A stretch of DNA of 64,000 nucleotides from Pirellula sp. (GCA_021300155.1 JAJTID010000048.1:1-64000); one strand, 5' to 3'; counted from the stretch's first letter, positions 20,309-30,220 are shown. The notes: generated by a model from the sequence alone, not told the origin. Translations and numbers: made by a program.

Positions 20309-21238
20309 CTATACACCGGCCATCAAGCAGAGGTTTTGCACAGCAGCCCCGCTAGCGCCCTTGCCGAGGTTGTCGAGTTTGGCGATCAATACCGCTTGCC
20401 CCAAGGCATCATCCCCGAAGACGCTCAGCTCCATTCGATTGGTCCCGTTGAGTGCTTGCGCTTCTACGCGGCCATTGTCTGTCGCCGGAACGACTTGGAC
20501 AAACTCGCAATTTGCATAGTGGTCGCTTAAGCAATCGTGCAATTGGCTTACTTTGGAGATCCCAGAAAGCAGGTCAAAATGGACAGCGATTTCCACAATC
20601 ATGCCGCTATGGAATGCACCTACGGATGGCAAGAATATGGGGCGTCGCTTGAGACCTGTATATTTTTGAAGTTCGGGAACGTGTTTGTGTTTGAGTTGCA
20701 ATCCATACACATCGAGTGGTGCAGCCTTTTTGCTGGCATCGGTGGTTTCGTAGGCTTCGATCATTTGGCGTCCGCCGCCCGAGTAACCACTGAAGCCTTG
20801 AACGACCAGCGGGTAGTCCACGGGCATGATACCCGCGGAGATGAGAGGTCGAGTGAGTCCGATACCGCCGGTGGGATAGCAACCAGGATTGGTGACGCGA
20901 TTCGATTGTTGGATGAGGGAGGTTTGGTTCCGATCCATTTCCGCAAAGCCATAGACCCATCCATCTGCAACACGATGTGCGGTGCTGGCATCGATGATCC
21001 GCGGCCGTTTGGACCCACTAGATAGTCCGTCGACAAGGGCCGTTGTTTCTTTTGCCGCATCGTCATGCAAGCAGAGGATTACAAAGTCAGAATTGGCGAG
21101 GATCGAGACCTTTGCATTCGGATCTTTTCGCGAGGAGGGATCGATGCTGAGCAACTGAAATTCTGGCTTTAGGGCCAGCCGTTCACGAATTTGAAGTCCT
21201 GTGGTACCAGCTTCGCCATCGATAAAAACCGTAGTCAT
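20309..21238 (-). CDS. argC: N-acetyl-gamma-glutamyl-phosphate reductase, type 2
   Basis: NADPH-dependent reduction of N-acetylglutamyl phosphate to the semialdehyde, third step of arginine synthesis. 309 residues, the short type 2 form. It begins [18 protein letters not shown], the nucleotide-binding start of that type. The catalytic cysteine lies in NPGCYPTGG near residue 118, and a histidine in LKHKHVPEL follows near 185. No other arg genes are nearby. The start is the ATG at 21236-21238. Confidence 0.92.
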   Translation of the reverse strand: MTTVFIDGEAGTTGLQIRERLALKPEFQLLSIDPSSRKDPNAKVSILANSDFVILCLHDDAAKETTALVDGLSSGSKRPRIIDASTAHRVADGWVYGFAEMDRNQTSLIQQSNRVTNPGCYPTGGIGLTRPLISAGIMPVDYPLVVQGFSGYSGGGRQMIEAYETTDASKKAAPLDVYGLQLKHKHVPELQKYTGLKRRPIFLPSVGAFHSGMIVEIAVHFDLLSGISKVSQLHDCLSDHYANCEFVQVVPATDNGRVEAQALNGTNRMELSVFGDDALGQAVLIAKLDNLGKGASGAAVQNLCLMAGV

Positions 21239-21447
21239 GGTTACTCATGCACAAAGGGTCAGTGAGAAGGAAAGCGAGAAATTGTAGGACGATCGCTCGG
21301 ATTAGGCGAGGACTTATCGTTGGCAGTATCTTCGCATTCATAGACGATCCTCGGTTTCCAAGCGGATGAGAATAGAGGAAAATCGCCTAGGATTCGAATT
21401 TGCTATAACATTGCAATCGACAATCCGATTCAGGCCATGAGCAATCT

Positions 21448-22128
21448 ATGAACCAAGCCTTACCCATTCGCCCGCAGAAATCGTCAGTCACCGAACGTCC
21501 ATCTTTGGTGCGGAGGATTTTGAGGAGGACGATTTTTGGGGTGCTTTTCGCTCTGCCCATTATCCTCACCATCTTTCTGGTTTATCAGATCTATATCGTT
21601 TTGGATTCCTGGGTCATAGAACCTGTGGCATCCCTTATTTTGCCGAAAGGGATTGAGGATCCTTACTGGAAGTCGATCGAAAACTTTGTGACGCCTCCTA
21701 TATCGTTGCTGACGGTTTTTCTTTTCTTTTACTTTCTCGGTTACGCGTTTCAATCTCGACTGAGTCGATGGGTCGACGGACTGTTTGGGCGAATTCCTGG
21801 TATTTCGATGCTTTATCGCGCGATTCGAGATGCATCTCAAGCGATCCAAGGTCCGGACGGATTGAAGAAAATTGACACCGTCGTCCTTGTCCCGTTTCCG
21901 CATGCGAATGCGAGAGCAACCGGGTTCTTGATGGGGGAATGTCAAGATATCGAAAGCGGCGAACCACTCGTTTGTGTTTATGTTCCGATCGCGTTGTTTC
22001 CACCTTCAGGATATACGCTCTTGTTCCGCCGTGAAGAAATCATCTTTACGGAGTGGGAGGCAAGCTCACCGTGGAAGTTGGTTTTATCGGGAGGATTGAC
22101 CATCCCAACTCGAATTCCCTTTCGGTGA
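21448..22128 (+). CDS. DUF502 inner-membrane protein
   Basis: 226 residues. A basic N-terminus is followed by two membrane spans (about 32-55 and 82-107), then a soluble domain with GRIPGISMLYRAIRDASQ, VVLVPFPHANARATGFLMGE and VYVPIALFPPSGYTLLF, which are the DUF502 landmarks. The family is broad in bacteria, and related plant proteins (LCV/COV) affect vascular patterning; the molecular role is unknown. It stands alone. An ATG at 21448 is the natural start. Confidence 0.87.
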   Translation: MNQALPIRPQKSSVTERPSLVRRILRRTIFGVLFALPIILTIFLVYQIYIVLDSWVIEPVASLILPKGIEDPYWKSIENFVTPPISLLTVFLFFYFLGYAFQSRLSRWVDGLFGRIPGISMLYRAIRDASQAIQGPDGLKKIDTVVLVPFPHANARATGFLMGECQDIESGEPLVCVYVPIALFPPSGYTLLFRREEIIFTEWEASSPWKLVLSGGLTIPTRIPFR

Positions 22129-22183
22129 TACGCAATCAAATTTTGACTTCACAGTTAGATATGAGGAAGTGCTTTACAGGTCA

Positions 22184-22663
22184 CTAAACGACCGACACTT
22201 TTTCTTCGTCTCGTATTCGAGCGATGTACGCTGCAAAGTCTGCGTCTTCTCCCTGAAGCAATTGCGGCAAGGCCGTTCGGAAGTCCTCTCGTCGACACCA
22301 TTCTCGCATGAAGTCATCCCACGAGAGCCATCGACGTCGTTGGTTTTGGGACATTTCGTCACTGTAGGCCGTGAGATAAGCGCGTTCGAATAATGATATC
22401 AAGATTTCGAACATCACCTGCATCCGCTCTCGTTGTTCGTCCGAAAGGTCGGGTGTGGCCTTTTGTGTTCTTAGTTTAAGATCTGAATGCTCGAGGACGA
22501 GTTTGAGAAAGTCAATATAAGCATCTGAGAGGAGCTGGTAGACTTCCTCGTCTTCGTTATCCCGCTCTTTATGTTGTTCTAGAACGAACGTATAGATGGC
22601 AAGTGGCAAGCCAAACACGGTGATTATGTTCGCGACGATTTGCCAGAAATCTAAAAACGTCAT
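22184..22663 (-). CDS. Small single-pass membrane protein, unknown
   Basis: 159 residues. One N-terminal membrane helix (WQIVANIITVFGLPLAIYTFV, about residues 7-27) is followed by a cytoplasmic, strongly charged helical domain ending in WLSWDDFMREWCRREDFRTAL. This topology resembles the small anchored helical proteins often annotated DUF4760-like, but I cannot assign a family. It starts 4 bases after the stop of the cobA-hemD fusion, so it is the last gene of a three-gene run. Confidence 0.7.
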   Translation of the reverse strand: MTFLDFWQIVANIITVFGLPLAIYTFVLEQHKERDNEDEEVYQLLSDAYIDFLKLVLEHSDLKLRTQKATPDLSDEQRERMQVMFEILISLFERAYLTAYSDEMSQNQRRRWLSWDDFMREWCRREDFRTALPQLLQGEDADFAAYIARIRDEEKVSVV

Positions 22664-22666
22664 AAC

Positions 22667-24220
22667 TTAATCTGTCCCTTGAGTCGCATTCGACAAACAG
22701 CAGTCCACAAGGCTATCGAGTTCCACGCGTTGCGATGTTCGGATCATGGTGCAGCCACGTGTTTCGAGCGAACGAGTGATTCCAGCAGAGAGGCTAAACC
22801 ATCGTTGTGATGAATAACATTTTGGAATCAGCTTGCAAATACTCTCTGCGATATTCGAACTTGTTACCAGGATGCCGTCAAACTCATCTGATTCGCATTG
22901 ATTTATTAGGTTCTTTGGCCAGGTTTCCACGGGTATTTGACGGTATACGTTGATCGATTGGACGAACGCACCGGATTTCGTTAAGGCTTCGAGCCCTTCT
23001 TGTTTCCCCGAAGCAGTACGAACGAACAGAAACTGCCGATTCTCGCATCCGATCTTTAGCAGGTCTATCAATGCCGCGATTCCAGTTGTCTGTGGCGTGC
23101 AGTCTGCGATGAGATGCCATCTTTGGAGTGCAGCGCTCGTTGCTGTACCGACCGATGCGATTCGGCATTTTCCGAAAGACCGTCCGTCGAGTCCACGAGA
23201 GAATAGCCGACTCATGAAGGCATCGACTCCATTGACGCTTGATAGCACGATCCAATCGAAGCTAGCCAGACGATCTATAGCTTGATCTATCTCCGTCCAA
23301 TCGACGGGAGGTAATATCTCCAAAGCAGGTTCATGAACAACCTCTGCACCTAATGTTCTCAATTTATCGGTAAGGTAAGCGCCGGTATGCGACGTGCTTG
23401 CGACCAAGTACTTTTTCCCGAATAGAGGGCGGTTGACAAACCAATTGAGCGATGCGGTAGATGCGACGACATCTCCCACAATCGAGATGACGGGAGGTCG
23501 CAGTCCGTTCAATGCGATAATGGTTTGACCGACATTCCCTAGTTCGCATCGGATCACTTGCTGGTCGGGCCATGAAATCCGACGAAGCAATGCAACAGGG
23601 GTAGAAGCCGGCTTCCCAGCGGCGATCAATTGACGACTCCAGTGTTCTGCGGTTGTGACGCCCATATACATGACCAAAGTGCCAGGAAATCGCGCTAGAG
23701 CATGCCAGTCTAGTGGATCTTCTGCATCGTTGCTCCCATCGGTTGGTTGCAATTGCCCTGTTACGAATGCAACGGCAGAGGCCCAGTCTCGGTGAGTCAA
23801 GGGTATGCCCGCGTATGCGGTCGCAGCCATAGCCGCGGTGATCCCTGGAACGATCTCGTATGGAATGTTCGCCGCTTCGAGTTCTTCGACTTCTTCTGCG
23901 GTGCGAGCGAATATTGCTGTATCGCCACCCTTAAGGCGTGCAACGGATTTGCCCAATTTCGCAAACTCGATTATCCGCTTATTGATTTCTTGTTGGGTCC
24001 ACATACCTCCGTGACCATGCTTGCCAACACACAGGGTGATTGCGTCAGCCTTTGCATGTTTCAGCAAGAGTGGATTGGCCAGTCCATCGTACAGAATGAT
24101 GTCACACCGATGCAGACACTCAACACCCTTCAACGTGATCAGTTGCGGGTCCCCCGGTCCTGCTCCGATGAGATAGACCTTTCCAAATGGAGTCGTATCC
24201 ATAGCGCTACCTTCGGACAC
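22667..24220 (-). CDS. cobA-hemD: Uroporphyrinogen-III C-methyltransferase / uroporphyrinogen-III synthase fusion
   Basis: Bifunctional tetrapyrrole enzyme. Residues about 10-255 are the SAM-dependent methyltransferase that makes precorrin-2: GAGPGDP near 20, the RLKGGDTAIFARTAEE region, PGITAAMAA near 133 and an MYMGV motif. Residues about 270-517 are the uroporphyrinogen-III synthase that closes the ring: LVASTSHTGAYLTDKLR at its start, and FDWIVLSSVNGVDAF and FDGILVTSSNIAES as the two central motifs. Fusing both sends uroporphyrinogen III directly toward sirohaem or cobalamin, and uroporphyrinogen III also feeds haem. Starts: GTG at 24220 (14-base overlap with the upstream gene) or ATG at 24202. 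hemC is not adjacent. Confidence 0.92.
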   Translation of the reverse strand: MSEGSAMDTTPFGKVYLIGAGPGDPQLITLKGVECLHRCDIILYDGLANPLLLKHAKADAITLCVGKHGHGGMWTQQEINKRIIEFAKLGKSVARLKGGDTAIFARTAEEVEELEAANIPYEIVPGITAAMAATAYAGIPLTHRDWASAVAFVTGQLQPTDGSNDAEDPLDWHALARFPGTLVMYMGVTTAEHWSRQLIAAGKPASTPVALLRRISWPDQQVIRCELGNVGQTIIALNGLRPPVISIVGDVVASTASLNWFVNRPLFGKKYLVASTSHTGAYLTDKLRTLGAEVVHEPALEILPPVDWTEIDQAIDRLASFDWIVLSSVNGVDAFMSRLFSRGLDGRSFGKCRIASVGTATSAALQRWHLIADCTPQTTGIAALIDLLKIGCENRQFLFVRTASGKQEGLEALTKSGAFVQSINVYRQIPVETWPKNLINQCESDEFDGILVTSSNIAESICKLIPKCYSSQRWFSLSAGITRSLETRGCTMIRTSQRVELDSLVDCCLSNATQGTD

Positions 24221-24827
24221 AGATCGTTATCGGTGATAGGTGAAGCTTCAATTCTGGTACGGTCATGTGGATCGCTTTAAGATCGGATGGCTGCAACGCA
24301 CCGTGTGCCAAGGCATGATCTAGCGATTTGCATCGTTCGAGGCCCAACCAGAATTGGTCTGGGAACAAAGCATCTTGTAAATCCAAGACAGCCAAGTTGG
24401 GTAGATACTGCCACAACTCATGAATGTGATCTCGAATAACCAATCCACGCATCGACAACACTTGGATCTGGCGTTGGCGACTCGACTTGATTTTGCTCAG
24501 GATAGTCTTCAGATCCGAGTCCATGGTTGCTTGATCCAAGATCCAAACATTTTGGACATCCAACGGAGACACAACAAGGGTATCTTGCCAAAGGAAGTAT
24601 TCGGGCAGATTGGGTTGGCTTCGTCGTGTATGGACCAGAGCAGCGACGAGCCCGATACACGAAAAAAGCATGCAGTAAAAACAGAAGTACTTGACGTTTT
24701 CAATCCACAACTCGCCGCGACTCCATCGCGAGAAAAGCTCTGCGACGATCGATGCCATCGTCGTAGCTAGGATGCACAGGATTGCGATGCCGACAGGCGT
24801 GAGACTGGTGTGTTTTCGACGGAACAT
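24207..24827 (-). CDS. Two-pass membrane protein with a leucine-rich-repeat-like tail
   Basis: 206 residues with membrane spans at about 10-30 and 44-65. A cytoplasmic or periplasmic part follows with repeat-like strands: VWILDQATMD, IQVLSMRGLVI and LPNLAVLDLQDALF. The spacing recalls degenerate leucine-rich repeats. The family is unknown. Its stop overlaps the start of the cobA-hemD gene, so they are co-transcribed; whether it has any role in tetrapyrrole synthesis is not shown. Confidence 0.7.
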   Translation of the reverse strand: MFRRKHTSLTPVGIAILCILATTMASIVAELFSRWSRGELWIENVKYFCFYCMLFSCIGLVAALVHTRRSQPNLPEYFLWQDTLVVSPLDVQNVWILDQATMDSDLKTILSKIKSSRQRQIQVLSMRGLVIRDHIHELWQYLPNLAVLDLQDALFPDQFWLGLERCKSLDHALAHGALQPSDLKAIHMTVPELKLHLSPITICVRR

Positions 24828-25065
24828 GGAAGCTCAAAAGCACAGCGGAAAAAGCAAAACGGAAAAACACACAATAGATAACCAAGGAACGAAGCGAAGC
24901 GGTCAAGGTTCACGCTGCGAAATTCTGGTTTGAACCCGCAGTATAGCAGCTGAGCAAGATTTCGAAACGATTTCCTTTCGGATGGATTGTCAGGTAGTTG
25001 ATCATTGACACGGAATGTTCGAGAAATACCCACTCACATCTATGCCACGCAAGGGATCAGTTGTC

Positions 25066-25071
25066 TATAAT
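25066..25071 (+). promoter_or_regulatory. Possible -10 box close to the TPR gene start
   Basis: A perfect TATAAT lies 9 bases before the ATG at 25081. If used, the transcript would begin within a few bases of the start codon and be nearly leaderless. The matching -35 region is poor, so this is tentative. Confidence 0.3.
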
Positions 25072-25080
25072 AAGGACATC

Positions 25081-25950
25081 ATGAACCCGATCGACCCAGC
25101 CGCATCTCCTTCTCAAGTCGGAAGTAAATCTCTGGCTCGGTTTGCCAATACAGATTCGCTTTTTGTCCGGCCAGATCCAAACGCCGACGTCGTCAAGTCT
25201 GGTCCGATGATCCAATTGGAGCGATTCCAGCAATTGGAGCAGGAGATCCGACATTCGTCCGCTGTTCCTGAGCCGTATGTCGAACTTGCACAGATTTATT
25301 TACAACGCGAACGCTGGGCGGATGCGAGGCGAACGCTTGATGCTGGGATCCAAAATTGTCCTGAGCATGAACCGCTGGTACTTTTGCATGAAGATCTTGT
25401 GTTGAATCAAGCTGCACAGTTTGTCGAGGCCGCCAAAACGGAACATGCCCAAAAGCATACAGCTCAGGCTCGCTTTGATTTAGAACAAGCCGAAGTTAAT
25501 TTGGTCAACTTACGGATCAAGGTTTGTCGGGATCGTTTTCAAAGGCACCCAGACCAGAAGGAAATACTCATCACATGGGCAATTGCACTGCGTCAGTCGA
25601 AACGGCCCGAGGAAGCGATCGAGATACTGCAGGAAGCGGCTAGGGAATTGCCTCTTCGATCGCGTGCTAGTTTGCAGCTCGGGATGTGTTATCAATCGAT
25701 GGATCGGTCTCTCGATGCATTAAGTGCATTTCGCAAAGCTGCCTTGTTTCGATCGCCTGAACCTGACGCAAAAATAGCGAGCACCGCTCTTGAGTTAGCA
25801 GCCAAACTGGCCGAAGAAAAGGGACTAATCGATTCAGCCATTTACTACTGGGAGGAGTTGGCGAAGCGACAGGCGGGAATGAGTGATACGATCCGCCAAA
25901 AGATAGCTTCCCTCACGCCACTTCTTCCCAAGCTGCCCGACCTACTTTGA
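25081..25950 (+). CDS. TPR-repeat protein
   Basis: 289 residues from the ATG at 25081; a start at 25015 would put a possible promoter inside the gene. Helical repeats include VPEPYVELAQIYLQRERWADARRTL-type and ITWAIALRQSKRPEEAIEIL-type units near residues 60-90 and 160-185, two more units near 195-225, and a final SAIYYWEELAKRQ near 260. It has no signal peptide, so it is a cytoplasmic scaffold or adaptor. Its stop TGA shares bases with the ATG of the permease gene (TGATG), a strong sign of coupling. Planctomycetes encode many such proteins, and nothing here tells the partner. Confidence 0.8.
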   Translation: MNPIDPAASPSQVGSKSLARFANTDSLFVRPDPNADVVKSGPMIQLERFQQLEQEIRHSSAVPEPYVELAQIYLQRERWADARRTLDAGIQNCPEHEPLVLLHEDLVLNQAAQFVEAAKTEHAQKHTAQARFDLEQAEVNLVNLRIKVCRDRFQRHPDQKEILITWAIALRQSKRPEEAIEILQEAARELPLRSRASLQLGMCYQSMDRSLDALSAFRKAALFRSPEPDAKIASTALELAAKLAEEKGLIDSAIYYWEELAKRQAGMSDTIRQKIASLTPLLPKLPDLL

Positions 25951-27407
25951 TGGTGAATCGTTCAACTGGCACATCGAGGCACTCGCTGGGCCTCGTTTCG
26001 CTCGTTTGCCTCGTCATTGGCAACATGATAGGAAGCGGTGTGTACCTGTCCAGCTACTACTCTCTGGATAGCCTTCGGGACGCCAAATATGTTTTGTGGA
26101 TATGGTTGATTGCTGGAGTCCATGCCATCTGCGGAGCGGTGGCATATGCGGCCGTTGCAAAACGGCTCCCTATCTCTGGCGGTGAATATGCAATCCTCTC
26201 GCGATGGGGGCATCCTGTTTTCGGATTCATGGCGGGTTGGATTTCGATCGTGGCTGGTTTCGCAGCACCGATCGCGTTGGCAGCGGGTGTATTCGCCGAG
26301 TATGCAGCACTCGTGATAACGAACAATGCGAGTATTCCGTTTTGGTTGTCTGTCGGATCCATCGTAGTCGCTTCCGTTCTGCATGCGATCGGTGTATCGG
26401 TGAACGCATGGGTGAACAACACCGTGGTCACCATCAAGATGCTCTGTTTGGTTTTATTTCTCATCATCGGGCTTGTATGGTTGACGGATCATCGGGAGTC
26501 TGGTGTGCTACTCGATGCTTCCAAAGAGGTCGTCGCAGAAACGCAGGGAGAAAAGCCGGCAGAAGAGGCCAAGCCAGTCAGTGGACCGGTAGGCTCTGTA
26601 TTGATATGGGCGATGATGGGTTCACTCTACTTTACCACGCTCGCCTATACAGGCTTCAATGCAAGTATCTATTTGGCGGGTGAGTTTTCCAAATCGAACG
26701 AGGAACTTGAAAACGCGAAGGCATCGAATTCCACAGGTTCGATTGCGGATCCAATCGTTGGAAGATCGATGATCATCGCATGCATGGTCGTGACGATATT
26801 TTACTTGCTACTGAACTTTATCTTTTTGTATGCGATACCAGCGACAGAGATCATTGGTGCAAAGGAACGTTTTGTTGGCGCCGTTGCGATGGCGATTGGC
26901 GGAGAATGGTGCAGGCAGATGATGAGTTGGGTGATAATCCTTTCGTCACTCACGAGCATTCTTGCCATGACGATGACGGGGCCTTACGTTTATCTTCAAA
27001 TGTTTCAAGACTATGGCGCGGACCGTTGGGTTCCCGACAAGCGAGTGCAAAAAGTGCTTGCCATTAGCATTCAAGCCGTTTTGGCGTTGTTAGTCGTTCA
27101 ATTCGGGACGTTGCGTTCGACGTTGGCGTATCTTGGGCTAACGTTAACTGCTTGTGGAGCATTGGCTATAGCAACGCTTTGGTTTGCGGGTCTTCGAGGG
27201 CGCAAATTGAAGGATTCTGTATCGACTCCTTTGCGATGGTGGGAGCATGTCGGCGCTGGCGTTTATGTTGTTGGTGCAGGTGTGTTGTTTGCGGTCGCAT
27301 CCACCATGATCCCGAAGCAATTCTATTGGTGTCTTGCTACGATCGCGATAGGACTGGCTCTTTATGCGATCATCAAAAAGCTGGGCGTACGAGCGACTCC
27401 AGACTGA
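25950..27407 (+). CDS. APC-family amino acid/polyamine permease
   Basis: About 485 residues with roughly twelve membrane spans. The first span holds GNMIGSGVYLS, the substrate-contacting unwound motif of APC transporters. LPISGGEYAILSRWGHPVFGFMAGW-type features follow near residues 72-95. A charged soluble loop near residues 190-215, rich in Glu and Lys, is longer than typical, and so is the segment between spans near 250. Transport is presumably proton- or exchange-driven; the substrate is unknown. The ATG overlaps the stop of the TPR gene. Confidence 0.87.
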   Translation: MVNRSTGTSRHSLGLVSLVCLVIGNMIGSGVYLSSYYSLDSLRDAKYVLWIWLIAGVHAICGAVAYAAVAKRLPISGGEYAILSRWGHPVFGFMAGWISIVAGFAAPIALAAGVFAEYAALVITNNASIPFWLSVGSIVVASVLHAIGVSVNAWVNNTVVTIKMLCLVLFLIIGLVWLTDHRESGVLLDASKEVVAETQGEKPAEEAKPVSGPVGSVLIWAMMGSLYFTTLAYTGFNASIYLAGEFSKSNEELENAKASNSTGSIADPIVGRSMIIACMVVTIFYLLLNFIFLYAIPATEIIGAKERFVGAVAMAIGGEWCRQMMSWVIILSSLTSILAMTMTGPYVYLQMFQDYGADRWVPDKRVQKVLAISIQAVLALLVVQFGTLRSTLAYLGLTLTACGALAIATLWFAGLRGRKLKDSVSTPLRWWEHVGAGVYVVGAGVLFAVASTMIPKQFYWCLATIAIGLALYAIIKKLGVRATPD

Positions 27408-27441
27408 TATAGGGATCACGATTCAAGGGATTCCTGAATGG

Positions 27442-28116
27442 TCACTTGGGTAGTAGCGACAGCGCAGCTGCGCATGGTCTGGCGATTACGTGACAGGCGA
27501 TCAATTTCCCAAGTCCTTCGACCCGTGGTTTTGCAGCTTCGATAGCCGCATTCACGGCAGCTACATCACCCCGAATGACGACCGTTACGTATCCGCCTCC
27601 GAGTTTCTCTTTACCGACCACTTCGACGGATGCCGATTTGCATGCAGTGTCGATCGCCTCAAAGACCGCAGTGAAGCCTTGTGTTTCGATGAAGCCTAAG
27701 GCGAGAGAGTTGTTAGGAGTCATAAGTTGATTTTCGTTCGAGGAAGGAATCTTGACAACCGGTTGTTCGATGAGAGCACTGACTTCGTTCGGGCTGAGGA
27801 TCGCGCGGAGAGCTTGTTCATCAGGGCGATTGATAATCAGTGTTGTTGTATTTCCGTTAGGTGCGTGAGGGAAAAATGATGAGGCTGCAACTTTGCCTGC
27901 TTGCAGGGCGGATTGTACATCGCTGGAGCTACCTGCAATTTTAATTACCGAACCGAGCATGTCGTTCCATTCTGCTTGAATAAGAACCACATTGGCGGCC
28001 TTGGCCATCTGATCTAGAGCGACCATACCTGCTGTCCATCCGAGCGTTTCTAAGATACCGATGGAGTCAGTTGTAATGGCCAAGGTGTTGCTATCGATGA
28101 ATGTCAGCGAGCTCAT
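27442..28116 (-). CDS. Tandem-domain bacterial microcompartment shell protein (BMC-T)
   Basis: 224 residues made of two BMC domains, so three copies should form a pseudo-hexameric shell tile. Domain 1 (about 9-95) has SIGILETLGWTAGMVALDQM and a SALQAGKVAA helix. Domain 2 (about 140-215) has LGFIETQGFTAVFEAIDTA, then EKLGGGYVTVVIRGDVAAV, the classical BMC signature. The cores are joined by a linker carrying a PDEQALRAIL helix. No enzymes, aldehyde dehydrogenase or BMC-P vertex proteins are within the window, so it is not part of the standard planctomycete fucose/rhamnose compartment operon seen here. It begins 6 bases after the stop of the upstream TPR gene. Confidence 0.9.
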   Translation of the reverse strand: MSSLTFIDSNTLAITTDSIGILETLGWTAGMVALDQMAKAANVVLIQAEWNDMLGSVIKIAGSSSDVQSALQAGKVAASSFFPHAPNGNTTTLIINRPDEQALRAILSPNEVSALIEQPVVKIPSSNENQLMTPNNSLALGFIETQGFTAVFEAIDTACKSASVEVVGKEKLGGGYVTVVIRGDVAAVNAAIEAAKPRVEGLGKLIACHVIARPCAAALSLLPK

Positions 28117-28122
28117 AATCGA

Positions 28123-30051
28123 TTATTGCTTTTGGGAGGTGGCAAGCTTTTCTTCGAAGCGGGAGAGAGCCCGCTTGAGATCTGGGTGATGTGGTTTGAG
28201 TTCGCATGCTTTGCGTTGTTGCTCGACGGCATCTTTCCATTTGCCTGCAGCAAAGTAGCAATGCGCTAACGTATCCAAATACTCTGCATGATCAGGATCG
28301 AGGAGGCAAGCGCGTCGGCTCAGCAAGACAGCTTCGCCGAAATCTCCTTCGGTATTGGCAATAAGCCAAGCTAGGGAGTTCAGGTTGTTCGCAAGTCGAT
28401 CGAAAAACGATTCTACAAATTCGGAGTTGTACTTTTTGAGAAACTCGTCGTACCTTCGAATCTCGGTACGAAGTTCAGATACCGAGTTTTTTAACTTTTC
28501 TCTTCGAATCGACTTTAACTCTTCTGTTTCTTTTAGTTTGTAGAGGCCGATGATCGCATCGACATTGGCGGGTAGAATGTCGATAGATTGGATGTAGTGC
28601 GAAGCTGCATCCGCTTCGTTGGATGTTCGCAATGCGTCAGCAGCATAAAGATGGTAGTAGGAACGAACAAATGCCGTGGACTCCGGTTGATCCATCATCT
28701 GTCGGCGAAACATCGGTTCATTCTCGAAGCGAAGCACAAAGGGCTCGAGTGTCTTCTTTGCGTCGTCGAAGCGTCCTTGAGAATGCTGGATTTCTGCGAG
28801 TTGTTGAAGGCATCGCAGGCTGGTTTCCATCAGCAGGTCTTGGTCTGCAGCGATAGCTAGCTCGCGTTCTGCCCAGTCAAATCGACCTCGACTTGCTAGA
28901 ACGCTTCCAATGTAGAAACGCCGCTCTTTGCTGGAGGCATTACGATAGCCCAGTGTGAACTCAAGTGACTTATTCAGGGGGTCGTTATTGGATGCGGTCG
29001 GTTCCAGCGGTTCACCCTGCACATCGACGGTGCGTTGGTTTAGAGCGTTTTCCGCGATCGCATCTGCTAATTTCAGATTACCTAATTGCAAGTGGCTTTC
29101 AGCTAGGTAGTACGTAAAGATTGGTTCGCGAGATAGAACCTTATATGGCAACGATGCGTGTTGGAGTTGCACCAATTCACTCAATTCGAGTCGCAATGCC
29201 CATTGAGCGAATTCTTCAGCTTGCGAAGAAGCGACACCCGTTTGCGATTGAGCATTGAGAGACGTCGGGCGAGGTTCCAGAAGAGTTTTGCCAAGTTCGA
29301 TCGCTTGCTCTCGCATCGCAGGCAAGCGACAAATTTGGAATACGATCCATTTCGTCAGATCTTGCTTTACGTCGTATGACGAATCGCTGGAACGCGACTG
29401 AATCAACTGTGTTTCTTTATCAATCTCTTTTTTCCACCACTCTATCTCGGCGGTTATGATCTCGCTTGCAAAGTATTTTTGAATCCATTGGCTGGCAGTA
29501 CTTTCGCCGCCGTCTACAAAGCTCAGGATTCTTTTGGCTCGCGCTTCCTGGGATTGACCAATCGGTGGTTTGCTTCGTAGCACATGCAATGCGGCTCGTT
29601 TTGCGAGAGCACCATAGGTTTCATAACGCGCCAGTCTGCAAAGTGCAGGCAACCCATCCTCTCGTTCCAGTCGAGCGAGTTCATCAATGTAGGTCGTCTT
29701 CTCGACAATTTCTGCAGAACCGTAATTGGACAGAATCTCGCGGACTCGAGGTGAATCGTATTCCCATTCCCAGTTGAATTGATTGCTTTGGACGATAAAG
29801 CGGGCGGCGGCGGCGATTTCGGGGTCAACATGAAAGCTTGCCGCATGAAGTTGGTCGAGTGCAACCACTCCGATTCGCTCTAGCTCCGTTTTCGCGTTCT
29901 GTCTGCGTCCATAGGAAGAATCCCCCAACTGCTCGATCAGTTTTCCGATCCGATCCTTGAGCGGCGTGGCATCCTGGCACGAACCTGAAGAACTGACGCC
30001 AACGAAAAGCCCCAGTCCTCCGGCTATTACTTTTGCAAGGTAAATGTTCAT
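28123..30051 (-). CDS. Exported TPR-repeat protein
   Basis: 642 residues with an N-terminal signal (YLAKVIAGGLGLFVGVSSSGSC); the Cys at the end makes a lipoprotein possible but no classical lipobox is clear. The first third is helical and HEAT-like (YGRRQNAKTELERIG, then repeated RAALHVL-type helices). The last 250 residues hold TPR units including LARLEREDGL-type helices and a final pair, HAEYLDTLAHCYFAAGKW and DAVEQQRKACELKPHHPD. Planctomycetes have many such periplasmic TPR proteins of unknown role. It leads directly into the BMC-T gene, which is cytoplasmic, so the pairing is puzzling. Confidence 0.8.
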   Translation of the reverse strand: MNIYLAKVIAGGLGLFVGVSSSGSCQDATPLKDRIGKLIEQLGDSSYGRRQNAKTELERIGVVALDQLHAASFHVDPEIAAAARFIVQSNQFNWEWEYDSPRVREILSNYGSAEIVEKTTYIDELARLEREDGLPALCRLARYETYGALAKRAALHVLRSKPPIGQSQEARAKRILSFVDGGESTASQWIQKYFASEIITAEIEWWKKEIDKETQLIQSRSSDSSYDVKQDLTKWIVFQICRLPAMREQAIELGKTLLEPRPTSLNAQSQTGVASSQAEEFAQWALRLELSELVQLQHASLPYKVLSREPIFTYYLAESHLQLGNLKLADAIAENALNQRTVDVQGEPLEPTASNNDPLNKSLEFTLGYRNASSKERRFYIGSVLASRGRFDWAERELAIAADQDLLMETSLRCLQQLAEIQHSQGRFDDAKKTLEPFVLRFENEPMFRRQMMDQPESTAFVRSYYHLYAADALRTSNEADAASHYIQSIDILPANVDAIIGLYKLKETEELKSIRREKLKNSVSELRTEIRRYDEFLKKYNSEFVESFFDRLANNLNSLAWLIANTEGDFGEAVLLSRRACLLDPDHAEYLDTLAHCYFAAGKWKDAVEQQRKACELKPHHPDLKRALSRFEEKLATSQKQ

Positions 30052-30220
30052 TTATAGGAATCCTATCCCGATCAAGCACGCGACAGCAGGATCGAACTAC
30101 TCGAGAAATCGTCCAACCGACGCGACACAAAAGAATGGTATGAACCCGACATTCCCATCTTAACAGACAAATGGATCGGAGCGGAATATTCGTTATTTTT
30201 ACCGGTTCGGTAGGAATTTT

